A stretch of 64,000 bases of DNA from Stentor roeselii. Its lineage: Eukaryota; Ciliophora; Heterotrichea; Heterotrichida; Stentoridae. The stretch covers positions 1-64,000 of the forward strand of contig RSEH01000155.1 in the NCBI GenBank assembly GCA_006503475.1. Direction: 5' to 3'. The notes beneath the pieces are model-generated. The model did no database searches. It was given only the letters and a program-made list of their open reading frames with translations, and was not told the origin of the DNA. The position numbers and the translations under genes were made by a program. Every line of letters starts with the position of its first letter. Position 1 is the first letter of the stretch. This document shows positions 12,693 to 22,528 of the stretch, piece by piece.

Positions 12693-13931
12693 CTACCTCT
12701 TAAAATACGCAATTAAAAGCGCAACGACCACGGCGAACTGTGAAAGTGCTAAAGTCGTGCTAATCATCACAGATTTCGGTTCCTCAATAATAAAAGATTT
12801 AACCTTTGCACTTTCAAATTTAACATTTTCAATCTCCTTGCAAGCCCTTTCCGAATCATCAAAGCTTCTATCATCAAGGAAGTGCAAAAACTTGTTCAAC
12901 TCAACAAACTCTTCAGAAAATCCAGGAACTTTGATATTTTCCATATTGTAGACCCACCTAACAGTCATTTCTCCAGTAGCCTCATCCAAAAACACCTCAA
13001 TCAACAAAATCGTCGCAAAAGGAGGTTGTTCCTTGAGCCAAAGTCCAAGTCCCGAGAAGATGCTGAACAAAGTCGTGTCATGCGCAAGAAAAATCGTAGC
13101 TTTTTCAGTATTTTCCCCCTTTTGCACCCTTTCCAGAATCTCAGCAAGTCCATTAAACAGGTCACTAGCAGTGAACCTTGCAACGAAATCAGGACTAAAG
13201 TTAACAAACCTTTTATACTCCATATAAAGTTCTTGTGCCCTGTCACAAAAAGCTTCATCAAAATCAGAGTCCCATTTAAATCCAGCAAAACTGTTACTTC
13301 TGACAGAAGCGATCACATCTAAAGTCTTTTCCTGAGCGTCTTCATAGCTAAGACTATACTTTTTAGCGACTTTTAGAATGATATCATCATACTTCTTAAA
13401 AATTTCCTGTAATTTTTCACTGGCCTTTCTTTTTTTGGTGAATTTTTTATATTCAGGGCATCCGTCTTTAGCTCGAAGCATGGTGTTTCCAGGGTTGACC
13501 TTCATATAAAACCCTGGAATATAAAAGTTCTCATCAACAAGGGTGTTGTTGGTTAATTTTATAGGAACTGAAGGGTTGGATGTTTTTTTCTTCCAGGTCT
13601 TCGAAGGGTAGAGGCCGATGAGTTGACTGATGAGGCTTCGCTGAGTTCTTTCGACTTCATTCGCCACGAGGTCGATGGAAGCCTGGTTGAATTCTTCAGG
13701 TAAAAATCCACTCTCGACGTACCTGCGGCGCAAATGCTGGCCGATGAGGTAATGTTGACGCATCCCGTCGCCACTTAAAACACTTTCACCGTCAAGCCAC
13801 CGGCCAAAGTCCCAGTCTTGATAATCCGAAGGCGACCGAGCCCCATGTCTGGCGATTTCAACGAAATAAACAAGTTTTCTCGATGATGCCACGGCAAGTA
13901 TCCAAATAAAGAGAAACATTTTTAATTTCAT
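12693..13931 (-). CDS. histidine acid phosphatase, membrane-anchored
   Basis: A 412-aa protein of the histidine phosphatase superfamily (branch 2, lysosomal/prostatic acid phosphatase type). It has a signal peptide (residues 1-18), the catalytic RHGARSP motif at 28-34 with phospho-accepting His29, and the late AHD motif with His284-Asp285. A hydrophobic segment near the C-terminus (about 392-409, ending YFKR) suggests a type I anchor like that of lysosomal acid phosphatase. It would remove phosphate from monoesters in food vacuoles or lysosomes. Its ATG lies only 9 nt after the stop of the upstream low-complexity gene on the same strand. The frame is intact. Confidence 0.93.
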   Translation of the reverse strand: MKLKMFLFIWILAVASSRKLVYFVEIARHGARSPSDYQDWDFGRWLDGESVLSGDGMRQHYLIGQHLRRRYVESGFLPEEFNQASIDLVANEVERTQRSLISQLIGLYPSKTWKKKTSNPSVPIKLTNNTLVDENFYIPGFYMKVNPGNTMLRAKDGCPEYKKFTKKRKASEKLQEIFKKYDDIILKVAKKYSLSYEDAQEKTLDVIASVRSNSFAGFKWDSDFDEAFCDRAQELYMEYKRFVNFSPDFVARFTASDLFNGLAEILERVQKGENTEKATIFLAHDTTLFSIFSGLGLWLKEQPPFATILLIEVFLDEATGEMTVRWVYNMENIKVPGFSEEFVELNKFLHFLDDRSFDDSERACKEIENVKFESAKVKSFIIEEPKSVMISTTLALSQFAVVVALLIAYFKR

Positions 13932-13940
13932 GAGGTTCTA

Positions 13941-15695
13941 TTAGAGATTTAAAGGAAAAGTGCCCTCTGATGATGTTCTTTCTATTATCTTTGATATCAT
14001 CTCGGATTTTGACTCCTTGGGAACTGTCTGAGATGTTTCAGAATCGGAAAAATTGATCTTCAAGAAATTTTCGTAGGTTTTCAGGTACTTCATTGAAGAG
14101 TCTTGCTCACAACCCCGCCCAGGTCGTTTCAAAGGAAGGAAAGACTCTAGATTTTTTTGAGAGGAACTTTCGAGATTTACTTCTGAAGATCTTGGAATCA
14201 CACTTGAAGAAGGCTTAGCCGTGAACGAAAACTGAGAAGACACTTTAGAGTTTTTCTCAGAACTCTGACTTGATGAGGGGGATTTCGAAGATTTCGATAA
14301 TTTTGACTGGCAAGACTCGCAGATCACAGGGAAATTGCATTGAGTTTCCTTTTCTTCACTCTCAACATTCCCCTTGATAATTTTCTGTGATTTGTCTTTC
14401 TCAATGGCTTTAATTTCAAATATTTTTTTTCCTAAGTCAACTCCTGGCTTGTGTAAGCTTTTACCTTTACCAGAATCAAGAAATTTTAAATTCTTCAAAG
14501 GGTTGACGTTTTTATCCAAAAGCCTCTCATTATTCAGTCTTTTCTCCTCCTTCCTGGGATCCTGTCTGCCAGTCTTCATCTCAGGAACTGCCGGGATTCC
14601 GTATTCAAAGTTGATACTGCTGAGCGACTCAGAAGACGAGTCGCAAGACTCGCAAGAGTTTTCAGAAAAGGCTGATTCTCGATAGTTGAAGTAACCTTCA
14701 AGGCATTCCTGAATTCTTTGATTTTTCAAGGCGCGATTCTGAAATTTAAGGTGTTCATTTGGAGGGATCCAAGAAGGATATTTTCTGTAAGGGTTGTAAG
14801 GATAACGGTAATGAGGAAAATTACCTGGCGGTGGGGGAGATGGCGGAGGTGGGGGAGGCGGGGAAAGCTGGGAAAGCTGGGAAAGTGCAGAAAGTGAAGA
14901 AGGATAATCTGATGGGACAGCGTGCGCTGATTGGGCAGAGGGGTGGACTACGTGAGATGATGAACCTTCGTGGCTTTGGTAGTGGCCTTGATATCCTGCG
15001 TGCGGTCTTTGGAAGTGATGCATCGGGTTGAAGCCTGCAAATGAACCTCCTCGATAAGACGACGCGCCTTGATACCCAGGGTACTGCATCCCTTGAGGAC
15101 TGGACATCGATCTGTACTTGTTATAAGAATTGAAATCAGGCCTCGGCCCTTTAAAATAAAGGTTATCCTTATTCGGGATAAAACCTTGATTGTTGTACTT
15201 TTTAATGTTCTGAAAGTCCTCAGCTCTTGGGTTGCTCATCGACTCTCCTTCACCTGATTCCAAGTCTTCACTTGGATTTTCCCTGAAATCTGGAAATTTT
15301 CCATTTTTTCTTTGAAAAGTATGAAAATGATTCTTGAAGTAAGAACTTCTTGTGAAGTCCTGTTGACTTGATTCACTTGAAGGACCTTCCAAGGGCTTTG
15401 GGAGTTTTGTGATGTCGAAGTACTTCCGGACTCCTTTCATTTTTTTCTCGTCATCGAGAAGTTCTTGGATCAGGCCGTCTTTTCCCTTGCTTTTAAGACT
15501 CGCCTTCACTGTTTCCAGCAGTTTTTCTCGTTTTTGCTTTTTGAGATAAATTTTTTCTTCTTTTGACATCGCCTTGGATGATGGGCTTACTGAGAAGATT
15601 GAAGGCTTTTGTGGTACTGGGTCTTGCGGCAGTGAAGAGGAAGGGTTTTGAGGTGGATTTGCCGAGACTTTGCTTTCGGGATCGATAAAGGACAT
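13941..15695 (-). CDS. low-complexity Ser/Pro/Gln-rich protein
   Basis: A 584-aa protein of unknown function. Most of it appears disordered: a Lys-rich helix near 40-75 (KEEKIYLKKQKREKLLETVK), a Tyr/Gly/His/Gln-rich part (about 190-260), a proline run (PPPPPPPSPPPPG, about 280), then Ser-rich acidic and basic stretches. A lone CESCQSKL pair of cysteines near 460 is too short for a confident zinc site. The composition suggests an RNA-binding or scaffold protein, but no domain is recognised. The ATG at 15695 is the first in frame. A CTAAAAATC-type element lies about 90-105 nt upstream (15786-15800 on the plus strand). Confidence 0.75.
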   Translation of the reverse strand: MSFIDPESKVSANPPQNPSSSLPQDPVPQKPSIFSVSPSSKAMSKEEKIYLKKQKREKLLETVKASLKSKGKDGLIQELLDDEKKMKGVRKYFDITKLPKPLEGPSSESSQQDFTRSSYFKNHFHTFQRKNGKFPDFRENPSEDLESGEGESMSNPRAEDFQNIKKYNNQGFIPNKDNLYFKGPRPDFNSYNKYRSMSSPQGMQYPGYQGASSYRGGSFAGFNPMHHFQRPHAGYQGHYQSHEGSSSHVVHPSAQSAHAVPSDYPSSLSALSQLSQLSPPPPPPPSPPPPGNFPHYRYPYNPYRKYPSWIPPNEHLKFQNRALKNQRIQECLEGYFNYRESAFSENSCESCDSSSESLSSINFEYGIPAVPEMKTGRQDPRKEEKRLNNERLLDKNVNPLKNLKFLDSGKGKSLHKPGVDLGKKIFEIKAIEKDKSQKIIKGNVESEEKETQCNFPVICESCQSKLSKSSKSPSSSQSSEKNSKVSSQFSFTAKPSSSVIPRSSEVNLESSSQKNLESFLPLKRPGRGCEQDSSMKYLKTYENFLKINFSDSETSQTVPKESKSEMISKIIERTSSEGTFPLNL

Positions 15696-15936
15696 TTATA
15701 GGAGTTAGAGGTTAAGAGAAAATATGGAAAATTTAAAAAGGTTGAGAAATTGACTGGTTTTAGTAAAAGATGAGGCGTTAATTATAAGATTTTTAGGATG
15801 TGAGAAATTATTTACTGCATGAGGAATATTTGAATGGATTAGAACCTTAGCTTTTTAGTCATTAAAAATCAGAGAAAATAATAGATACTACAAAAGGATT
15901 AAAATAATATTTATGTAAGTTCTGATCTTTTAAGAT

Positions 15937-17214
15937 TTAGAAAAAGACACCCATCTCTTGATACTCATCCCAAACTTCAGAGGCTTCTTCAAAAGAATTG
16001 AAAGATTGGACCATTTTTCCTGAAATCGTTTCGAAAATATTGACTCCTCCGTTAAGATAAGCTGCAACAAGTGACTTACCATCCCGGGTAGGTTTGACAC
16101 AAACAAGTTTATCATGTCCTATCATAGACTTCAACCTAAAAGGATAATTTTCATCATTTTGATAAACATTAACAGTCCATCCTCCAACAATCGCGTAAAT
16201 ATTTCTTTCTTCATCATCAAAAGCAAGTCCATTTAAATAGTATCCTGATTCATCATCCATAGCAAAGTACTCAGTTAAATATTCAAATTCATATTTGTTC
16301 ATTTGACGTTTTTGATTGACTACAATGATATATTTGCAGTCTCTAGTCACTAAAATCGAGTAAATTTGATAATTCAGGTCAGATGATTTCATTTTTTCGT
16401 TTTTTATGTCCCAAACCTTGAGAATTCCTTGACAGCCTCCATAAACCACACAATTATTCGCAGTGCATTTCAAATCCAAGACATTAAATTTGGAATCAAT
16501 ATCTTTAACCAACATTCCAGTCATAGCATCTAACAACCTGACCTTTTTATTATCGCTCGCAGTGACAATATAATTATTATCATGAGTAATATCAAGAACA
16601 ACAATCGCTTCATTGTAATCATTTCGGCTAAACACAAAATAATCACTATGAGGATTAAAACATGAAAGCAACCCATCTTCACATCCAGAAACCAGAAAAT
16701 TTCCATCAAAACTAAACTTCAAACAAAGCACTGCAGTTGAGAACTGAAAATTCGCAAGTTTGACATCTGTGAAGTAGTCAAAAATTATAATCGAGTGATT
16801 TTCCAGACCTCCAGCCACCATTTGAAGTGACTTGGACACTGAGACACTCCAAACCTGGCAATTCGTGAAATGTCGGGAAATCAGGCTTGCTTCTTCCAGG
16901 CTCCATTTATAAAGCCCGTCGTTTTCTCCTGAAAAAAGAAAGTCTTCTACTACGGCTATTGATGTGATTGGACGGCTGTGCCCTCGGACTTGAATGTTGC
17001 TTGCTTCCAGATCGTCTTCATCGAGTTCTATGTTGAATTTAGGATGGCTTGAATAAGTTAGAACTTCAAGTGGATGCTCTCCTTCTTCGTCAATGTGGCT
17101 TATTATGTGCAAGTCGCATATGGGAAGAACTTGGTTTTTGCAGGTGCAGATAACTGATGCGGGCATCTTGCATCTAAAGCATCTGGTCTTCAATGGGACT
17201 TCGAATGTAGACAT
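15937..17214 (-). CDS. B-box-like zinc finger plus WD40-repeat protein
   Basis: A 425-aa protein. Residues 12-45 form a B-box-like zinc module (CFRC...CTCKNQVLPICDLHIISH). From about 75 to 420 there are roughly seven WD40 blades (for example FSGENDGLYKWSLE, VSGCEDGLLSCF, YGGCQGILKVWDI), a propeller that would bind partner proteins. The same layout occurs at 53254-55038 and, degenerate, in the broken genes at 1-6322, so this is an expanded family in this genome. It shares an intergenic region of 272 nt with the divergent UBX gene. The substrate or complex is unknown. Confidence 0.85.
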   Translation of the reverse strand: MSTFEVPLKTRCFRCKMPASVICTCKNQVLPICDLHIISHIDEEGEHPLEVLTYSSHPKFNIELDEDDLEASNIQVRGHSRPITSIAVVEDFLFSGENDGLYKWSLEEASLISRHFTNCQVWSVSVSKSLQMVAGGLENHSIIIFDYFTDVKLANFQFSTAVLCLKFSFDGNFLVSGCEDGLLSCFNPHSDYFVFSRNDYNEAIVVLDITHDNNYIVTASDNKKVRLLDAMTGMLVKDIDSKFNVLDLKCTANNCVVYGGCQGILKVWDIKNEKMKSSDLNYQIYSILVTRDCKYIIVVNQKRQMNKYEFEYLTEYFAMDDESGYYLNGLAFDDEERNIYAIVGGWTVNVYQNDENYPFRLKSMIGHDKLVCVKPTRDGKSLVAAYLNGGVNIFETISGKMVQSFNSFEEASEVWDEYQEMGVFF

Positions 17215-17486
17215 TGTTTATGAGAATTATTCGGGTTTATAGATTATTGTTGTAATAAAGAATATTGAGATTTGATTTAATATTAGATTTGATGATATTC
17301 GCGAAATTTAAGCATTTTTTTAGAGTAATTGAACCCTCATAGTTTATTTATGAGAAAAAAACTATTTCCAATATTGAAATTTAGTGTTTATCTAGTCATT
17401 TTCCTTCAACATCTACAAACAAACTAATCCTTTCCTAAAAAATCATAAAATCTCGACATCCTCAATTAATTCTAATAATAATCCAA
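17215..17486. promoter_or_regulatory. divergent promoter region, B-box/WD40 and UBX genes
   Basis: 272 nt between two genes transcribed away from each other, so it must hold both promoters. TCCTAAAAAATC at 17433-17444, about 45 nt before the UBX start, matches the recurrent CTAAAAATC-type element seen elsewhere in the window. Confidence 0.5.
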
Positions 17487-18563
17487 ATGAATCACCAAGA
17501 GCTCATCGAAACTTTTTTCAGCCTGACAGGATCCTTCGACGAAGAACTAGCCGTAAAGTACCTAACCAACAACAACTGGGACCTATCTTCAGCATTCGCA
17601 GAATTTGAGCGAGGTCCTCCAAAAGACCTAAATAATGCCCCAGACCTATCCGACCAAGAAATTCCAGAAGAGCCGAGTCTCTCACAGTACATTAAAGGTG
17701 CTTTAAACTGGGTGATTTCGCCTTTCTTTTCACGGAAGCCAAGCCATTCATTCAGTTCCTACTTGGAAACCCTAGCGCCTCCATCTTCACCTCGACTTTC
17801 AAGATTCAATTTGGCGACTCTGCCAAACGAAACAGAACGAGCGAAGAAGAACGGTTTGATTTACATTCACCAGTCAGAATTCAGCGACCAATTCGTAAGA
17901 ACCGTTCTTTGCAATTCAGAAATCGTCTCCATCATCAACAACTCCTTCCTTTTTCTTGGAGTCCTCGGCGAAAGTGATGAAGGAGCTCAGGCAGTTTCCA
18001 GGTTTTCTGATGAAAACACTGCGATTTTCGTTGTTTTTCGTGGAAAGCATGTACTTGGACGATTGGAGTACCAGCCGAGCACTGATGAACTTTTAGAGTT
18101 TTTGATTGGGTTCTTGGAAGACCCGGGGGTTGTTGATGACCGTGCTATTAGACAGAGGCAGGATGAAGAGTTTAAGGAAATGGAAAGGGTTCATAAGATG
18201 CGTCAAGATGAGGAAAGGCAAAAAGCTTTGAAGATCAAGTTGGAAGAAGAACAGATGCAGGCTCTTCGCTTTCGCGAGGAGAAAATCAGAGCTGAAAGGG
18301 AGAAATTTGTTGGAGATGAACCTGATATGGCCTCTGGAATCACGCAGATCACTTTTCGACTGCCTAGTGGTGAAAAGATTGAAAGAAGGTTTCATGAAGA
18401 TACACTTGCTGATGTTTTGATCACTTTCTTGAAGACTAAGGGAATAGAGGACTGTGAACTGCTTGCTGGGTACCCACCTTCTCCTTTACAGTCAGGATCG
18501 TTGAAGCAGTTCGGATTGACTCCTAGAGGCCTGATCCATGTTAGACTAAATAAAACTGACTAG
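17487..18563 (+). CDS. FAF1/FAF2-like UBX-domain protein (UBA-UAS-UBX)
   Basis: A 358-aa protein with the full domain order of the FAF2/UBXD8 group: a UBA-like helix bundle at about 5-42 (ETFFSLTGSFDEELAVKYL), a short hydrophobic patch near 68-82, a thioredoxin-like UAS domain about 110-215, a charged coiled coil about 218-275, and a C-terminal UBX domain about 283-356 (TQITFRLPSGEKIERRFH). UBX proteins of this type link ubiquitinated clients to the Cdc48/p97 ATPase, often in ER-associated degradation. The short hydrophobic patch could be the membrane hairpin of FAF2, but it is weak here. The family assignment is firm; the ER role is inferred. Confidence 0.88.
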   Translation: MNHQELIETFFSLTGSFDEELAVKYLTNNNWDLSSAFAEFERGPPKDLNNAPDLSDQEIPEEPSLSQYIKGALNWVISPFFSRKPSHSFSSYLETLAPPSSPRLSRFNLATLPNETERAKKNGLIYIHQSEFSDQFVRTVLCNSEIVSIINNSFLFLGVLGESDEGAQAVSRFSDENTAIFVVFRGKHVLGRLEYQPSTDELLEFLIGFLEDPGVVDDRAIRQRQDEEFKEMERVHKMRQDEERQKALKIKLEEEQMQALRFREEKIRAEREKFVGDEPDMASGITQITFRLPSGEKIERRFHEDTLADVLITFLKTKGIEDCELLAGYPPSPLQSGSLKQFGLTPRGLIHVRLNKTD

Positions 18564-19272
18564 CTTCAATAGTTAATCATGAAGAATGAGTAATCACATA
18601 GAGTTTCTATGAGTTCAGAAAAGATACAGGGTTGTATATTAAAGTTGAGAGAGAAATGAAAAAGTACTGCTATTTTCTATTGATATGATTGCAGAACTGA
18701 GATGTATCTGATTAACGTATTTTTTATCTGAGTACATGAGAATTATCAAACTTTCATTGGGGAACATGGCACTTTTTGGGTTGGACTTTAGGATTGGTTT
18801 TAAGGGCAGGAACTAAGGAATTAACAAATGTTCTGGTGCTTGAGAAGGTATTGAAAATCTTTTGAGTACTATGGATTTGTAGTTTTGTTATGATTAAAAC
18901 AACAAGGATACTTGGATTAGGATTGGTTTTGTCTAAATTTTGTTAGTTTAGTTTATTTAGCGATTATTATAGAGATAATTATACAACAGAAAGTTTTTCA
19001 AGGTGAAGATAGGAGAGTTTGGAAGTTAAGTCAAGAAGAGATAGATTATTCCTTGAAATTAAAATACCTAAATACAAATCAAATTCAAATTATTAATTCT
19101 GCTAAGATCTGATCCAATATTTGATGGCCTTTTTCAAAAATTACATAATTCTTGCTGATCTTCAAGCTAAGTACTCTCTCAAAAGACTGCTCCAAAGTCA
19201 GCATCATGATAGGGTTACTACGATTCAAGTGTGTAGTTAAATAGCTTGTTTGAGGATTCTTTAGTTATAGAA
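18564..19272. other. intergenic region before the DIX gene
   Basis: About 700 nt without a long frame. A short ATG frame at 19124-19237 is open for 37 codons just before the DIX gene, but a 15-nt intron does not join it in frame. Otherwise only AT-rich sequence is seen. Confidence 0.5.
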
Positions 19273-19653
19273 ATGAACTTCACTATGGTTTTTTACTTTT
19301 TACCTCAGGATTTCGAAACAGTTGATCAGTTGAACGCTTTCGGGATACAGAAAAATGTCAGTCAAATCACTCAAGGAGATATTAGAAGTAGCTTTCCTTT
19401 ACCTGGAAAATATCACTTCAGGTTTAGAAACCTTATTGAGGGGAAAATAGTTTGGATCGATCTGAATGGGGATCATTGTAAAGCTGTCGCTTACCAAGGA
19501 AAGATTTTAATGAAGGTTACTCGAATTGATTGGGAAACTGATCAGAAAGATGAAAGTGATGAAGGACATCCAATTGCCAGACAAGAAGTTCTTAATACAT
19601 CAGAAAAGATAAATGAAAAAGTGATTAGCTTCGATTTATTTTCTAATGAATGA
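19273..19653 (+). CDS. stand-alone DIX-domain protein
   Basis: A 126-aa protein from the first convincing ATG (MNFTMVFYFLP); the frame is open further upstream but only from a TTG. Residues 3-87 follow the DIX fold of Axin and Dishevelled: strand 1 VFYFLP, the helix start QITQGDIRSSF, then LPGKYHFRFRN, KIVWIDLNGD and GKILMKVTRID. DIX domains polymerise head to tail and build signalling or polarity assemblies. Here there is almost nothing else: an acidic tail of about 35 residues. Resemblance is judged by eye from pattern and spacing. A partner protein would be expected if it acts as an adaptor. The stop is TGA. Confidence 0.7.
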   Translation: MNFTMVFYFLPQDFETVDQLNAFGIQKNVSQITQGDIRSSFPLPGKYHFRFRNLIEGKIVWIDLNGDHCKAVAYQGKILMKVTRIDWETDQKDESDEGHPIARQEVLNTSEKINEKVISFDLFSNE

Positions 19654-20179
19654 ATTTTTAGTTAGAATTACTCATCATCTCATTCCAGTAGCATTCCTAT
19701 AATAATAAAAGCAATTCTTAAAAAAAATTGCAAAATTGGAATCTTCTTGATCAGGTACTCTAAATTTGGTTTTCCTTTGTAGAAGAATCTTAGAAAACGA
19801 TTCCGTGATAAATCTATAAACAATACTCCATTACCATCTTATTCCACATTTGAATCCAAACCAAATCCAAAATGAATCAAATTTCTGAATAGTCGTAGCT
19901 TTTGTGAGTTGAATAGAAGCACAAAAGTAGAAAGAAATACTCAAATTCACTTAAAATATCAAGACTCAAGCCAACTACCGGTTCATCGAATTTTTAGAAA
20001 TCTTGCAAACCAGAGGGTTTTAATCAAAACCTAAAAATTCCCAAGCTAGTCATCTTCATCGCTATTGAAATCCCTAAAAATCCTAAAAAATCTCTGATTC
20101 TTTCATGGGTCAAAAAGTATAAATTTTTCTTTTGAAAGGCCAAACCCTTCCATATTGGTTGGCCATGATTTAGTTAAAT
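19654..20179. promoter_or_regulatory. intergenic region and promoter of the YY1-like gene
   Basis: 526 nt without a long frame. Three CTAAAAATC-type elements lie at 20030-20041, 20073-20083 and 20081-20094, followed by GGCCA boxes and an AT-rich stretch (AAAAAGTATAAATTTTTC, around 20110-20130). The plus strand is poor in G over its last 200 nt, as in other leaders in this window. Confidence 0.45.
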
Positions 20180-20186
20180 ATGGCGG
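20177..20186 (+). promoter_or_regulatory. YY1-type binding motif overlapping the start codon
   Basis: AATATGGCGG fits the animal YY1 consensus core AAnATGGCGG and includes the ATG of the YY1-like gene itself. This is a sequence match only; binding in ciliates is untested. Confidence 0.4.
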
Positions 20187-20986
20187 ACATTAGGATATCA
20201 TCTTCCTCTGAGAATTCATTCAAAATAAGGCTCTCAGTTGACCTGCTAGGATTGCAAGATGCGAAAAAGTTGAAATCCCAGCTGAACCAGCACTCAATCC
20301 GCGTTCAAAAAGTCTATCCTGTGTTCCTGCAGCTTGACCGGGTTCCAGAAGGCTTCCAAATCGCTGATAAGAGGAACAAAAAGCAGAAAACTAAGGCCAA
20401 AATTTCAGAACAGTCGTATAAATGCAATATCGACTCTTGTAACAAGGAATTCCCTGATGCCATCTCTTTGAGGAAGCATCAAAGCATCCACAGTGAAAGA
20501 CAGTATTTGTGTCCTGTAGAGAATTGTGGAAGGCAATTTTTGGATAACTCGAAGCTGAGAAGGCATATGCTTGTTCATACAGGCGAAAAACCTTTCAGAT
20601 GCGAGTTCTGCAGTAAATGTTTCTCGCTAGACTTCAACCTGAAAACACACCTAAGAATCCACACAGGTGAAAAGCCATACCAATGCAGCTTCGCAGGGTG
20701 CATGAAGAGATTCACCCAGTCAAGCAACCTGACAGCCCACGAGCGGACGCACTACATGACCGATGTGGAAATTAAGACCCGAGCACCGAGACAAGGCCCA
20801 GAAGTGGTGTCAGTGCCTCAAACATCTTCTTTCACTTACGAGCAGCCGACTTTCAGCTACATCAACCCAATAACAGCCCCGTCATTTACCCCAAACATCA
20901 TCAGCACCTCAGCGATTCCTCAGATGTTCAATACAATTGTGTCTACTTCAGCATTGCCTACAAATGACAACGAGTTCTTAAGCTAA
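20180..20986 (+). CDS. YY1-like C2H2 zinc-finger transcription factor
   Basis: A 268-aa protein with four consecutive C2H2 fingers at about 82-104, 111-133, 141-161 and 169-191, joined by TGEKP linkers between fingers 2-3 and 3-4. The finger sequences follow animal YY1 closely: KLRRHMLVHTGEKPF, then CFSLDFNLKTHLRIHTGEKP, then KRFTQSSNLTAH. YY1 binds CCAT/ATGGCGG-type sites near transcription starts and can activate or repress. The N-terminus (1-80) and the Ser/Thr/Pro-rich tail are unlike animal YY1. The start is the first ATG. A YY1-type site overlaps it, which would allow self-regulation. Confidence 0.9.
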   Translation: MADIRISSSSENSFKIRLSVDLLGLQDAKKLKSQLNQHSIRVQKVYPVFLQLDRVPEGFQIADKRNKKQKTKAKISEQSYKCNIDSCNKEFPDAISLRKHQSIHSERQYLCPVENCGRQFLDNSKLRRHMLVHTGEKPFRCEFCSKCFSLDFNLKTHLRIHTGEKPYQCSFAGCMKRFTQSSNLTAHERTHYMTDVEIKTRAPRQGPEVVSVPQTSSFTYEQPTFSYINPITAPSFTPNIISTSAIPQMFNTIVSTSALPTNDNEFLS

Positions 20987-21211
20987 GTATTCTTAATTTT
21001 CTATTGAGTTTAGATGTCAATTTACTTACCCGCGAAAAAAATTAGGGAATGGTTTTAGCGGGATGTGAAAGTTTGGGAAAAGAAAAGATTTTTTTATGAT
21101 AAGATAGGTGATATTGAAAAGATGGGAAAGAGTTATGGTTATTATTGATTAGAAGTCTTGAAATACTCAGGCCTTGATAATAGGTTTATTAACAACATAC
21201 ATTAAAATTAT

Positions 21212-22111
21212 TCAATTATTAGAATCTCTTCTGGTACTCGCTCCAGATTCACAAGAAAATCTATCAAACAAGTCAGTGATTGACATTTTGGCAGCCAATC
21301 TACTACCTCCGATACTATATTTCTTGCTTCTCGAGCAAAACTCCTTCTCAAGATCAGAAAGTTCTTCATCGTCACTGAGTCCATCCTCAGTATAGCCTTT
21401 ACTAAGACTGGCTTCTTTTCCATACCTGTACCTGACGCGATTCAAGTCATGTTTGAACTTTTTCTCTACTTCCGACAAATACTTAAAAAACCTTTGTTTC
21501 AAGTGAAACAAGTTCTTTTCCGCTTCGACTTCCTTTGCAATTAATTCATTTTCATGAAGAGTCCTGAGCTGTTCAATCTGTTTCTCATAATTTTCCTTGA
21601 CACTTTCAATGTCCTCATTGTGTTTCTTTAAAAACTGCTCAGCCATCATAGCGACAGACTTCATATTCAGATCTTTCAACAGGAAGTCCAAATCGTTTTT
21701 GCTCTTGTGAAGCCTTTTTTCATGTTTTTCTTGCATTGTTTGCAACTTAATTGCGTTTTCTTGCTGGACATCTGAAAGCTGCTGGTTCAAACTTTCGATT
21801 TGCTTGTTGGATGACTTCAGCTGTTGTGAAAGGATCTGGATTTCTTCGTTGAGCCGGAAAATTACTTTGAGTAAGTGGCTGTAAGAAGCAGGTCGATGAC
21901 TTTTCAGGAATTTCAGAGGCTCGTCTGAAACTGAGTCGTTGAATTTTTCTAAGGTTTTCCATTCAGTCATTTCTGACATGTTTACTGGAAGAGAATATTC
22001 GCTTTGGAATGTCTCGATCACTGCTGACATGTTTGCTGCTTTTTTTAGCGATGAGATTGAAATCCAAGAGCTGTCTTTTTCGAATTCGTCTCTTATGTGT
22101 ATATTTTTCAT
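21212..22111 (-). CDS. coiled-coil protein
   Basis: A 299-aa protein with a long coiled coil from about residue 80 to 230 (for example LKSSNKQIESLNQQLSDVQQ and EQIEQLR heptads), a short non-helical N-terminus, and an acidic, Ser-rich C-terminus (DGLSDDEELSDLEKEF). No family is recognised. It may be a basal-body, cortical or cytoskeletal protein, by analogy with the many coiled-coil proteins of ciliates. It ends convergently with the YY1-like gene, 225 nt away. Confidence 0.8.
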   Translation of the reverse strand: MKNIHIRDEFEKDSSWISISSLKKAANMSAVIETFQSEYSLPVNMSEMTEWKTLEKFNDSVSDEPLKFLKSHRPASYSHLLKVIFRLNEEIQILSQQLKSSNKQIESLNQQLSDVQQENAIKLQTMQEKHEKRLHKSKNDLDFLLKDLNMKSVAMMAEQFLKKHNEDIESVKENYEKQIEQLRTLHENELIAKEVEAEKNLFHLKQRFFKYLSEVEKKFKHDLNRVRYRYGKEASLSKGYTEDGLSDDEELSDLEKEFCSRSKKYSIGGSRLAAKMSITDLFDRFSCESGASTRRDSNN

Positions 22112-22528
22112 ATTTATAAAGTCCGGGCGGAATATGAATTATTGTGAATAAGGCTGGGAATTTAAGGGTTTTTTAAAAATTTGATTAGATGGATTAAGAT
22201 TGAGTTTTTTTCAATTTCGAAGGAATTTTAAGTTCTTTTTTGATATGAAAGGATTGGAATCGGAAATGTTTTAGATTTATCTGAGTAGAGGGAATGATTG
22301 ATGAGTAAAACTTTATTTTTCATGAGGTTTTTGGGTTATTTTAAGTGAGGGGGATAAGTATTGAATCACTTCATTGAAAATTTTCTTTTATTTATTATAA
22401 AAAAACTTCAAAACTTTGAGAATTTATTGAAATTAACATTTGATACAGTTATTCTTTAATAAGACTATTATTACTGTCTTTGATAATTCATGAAAAATGA
22501 ACGGCAAGAGTATCTTTGTATCTTATAA
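22112..22528. promoter_or_regulatory. divergent promoter region, coiled-coil and CDK genes
   Basis: 417 nt between divergent genes, AT-rich, without frames. It must serve both genes and probably the compact five-gene run that begins with the CDK. No clear element is recognised. Confidence 0.4.

Noticed and set aside
12757-13322. Several frames on both strands inside the acid phosphatase gene
   Set aside because: They overlap a gene with clear catalytic motifs and a full-length frame, and give no recognisable protein.
19124-19272. A 37-codon ATG frame that could be an upstream exon of the DIX gene
   Set aside because: Joining it needs a 14-nt GT...AG intron beginning GTGTAG, unlike the nine 15-nt GTAA introns; the DIX gene has its own good ATG.
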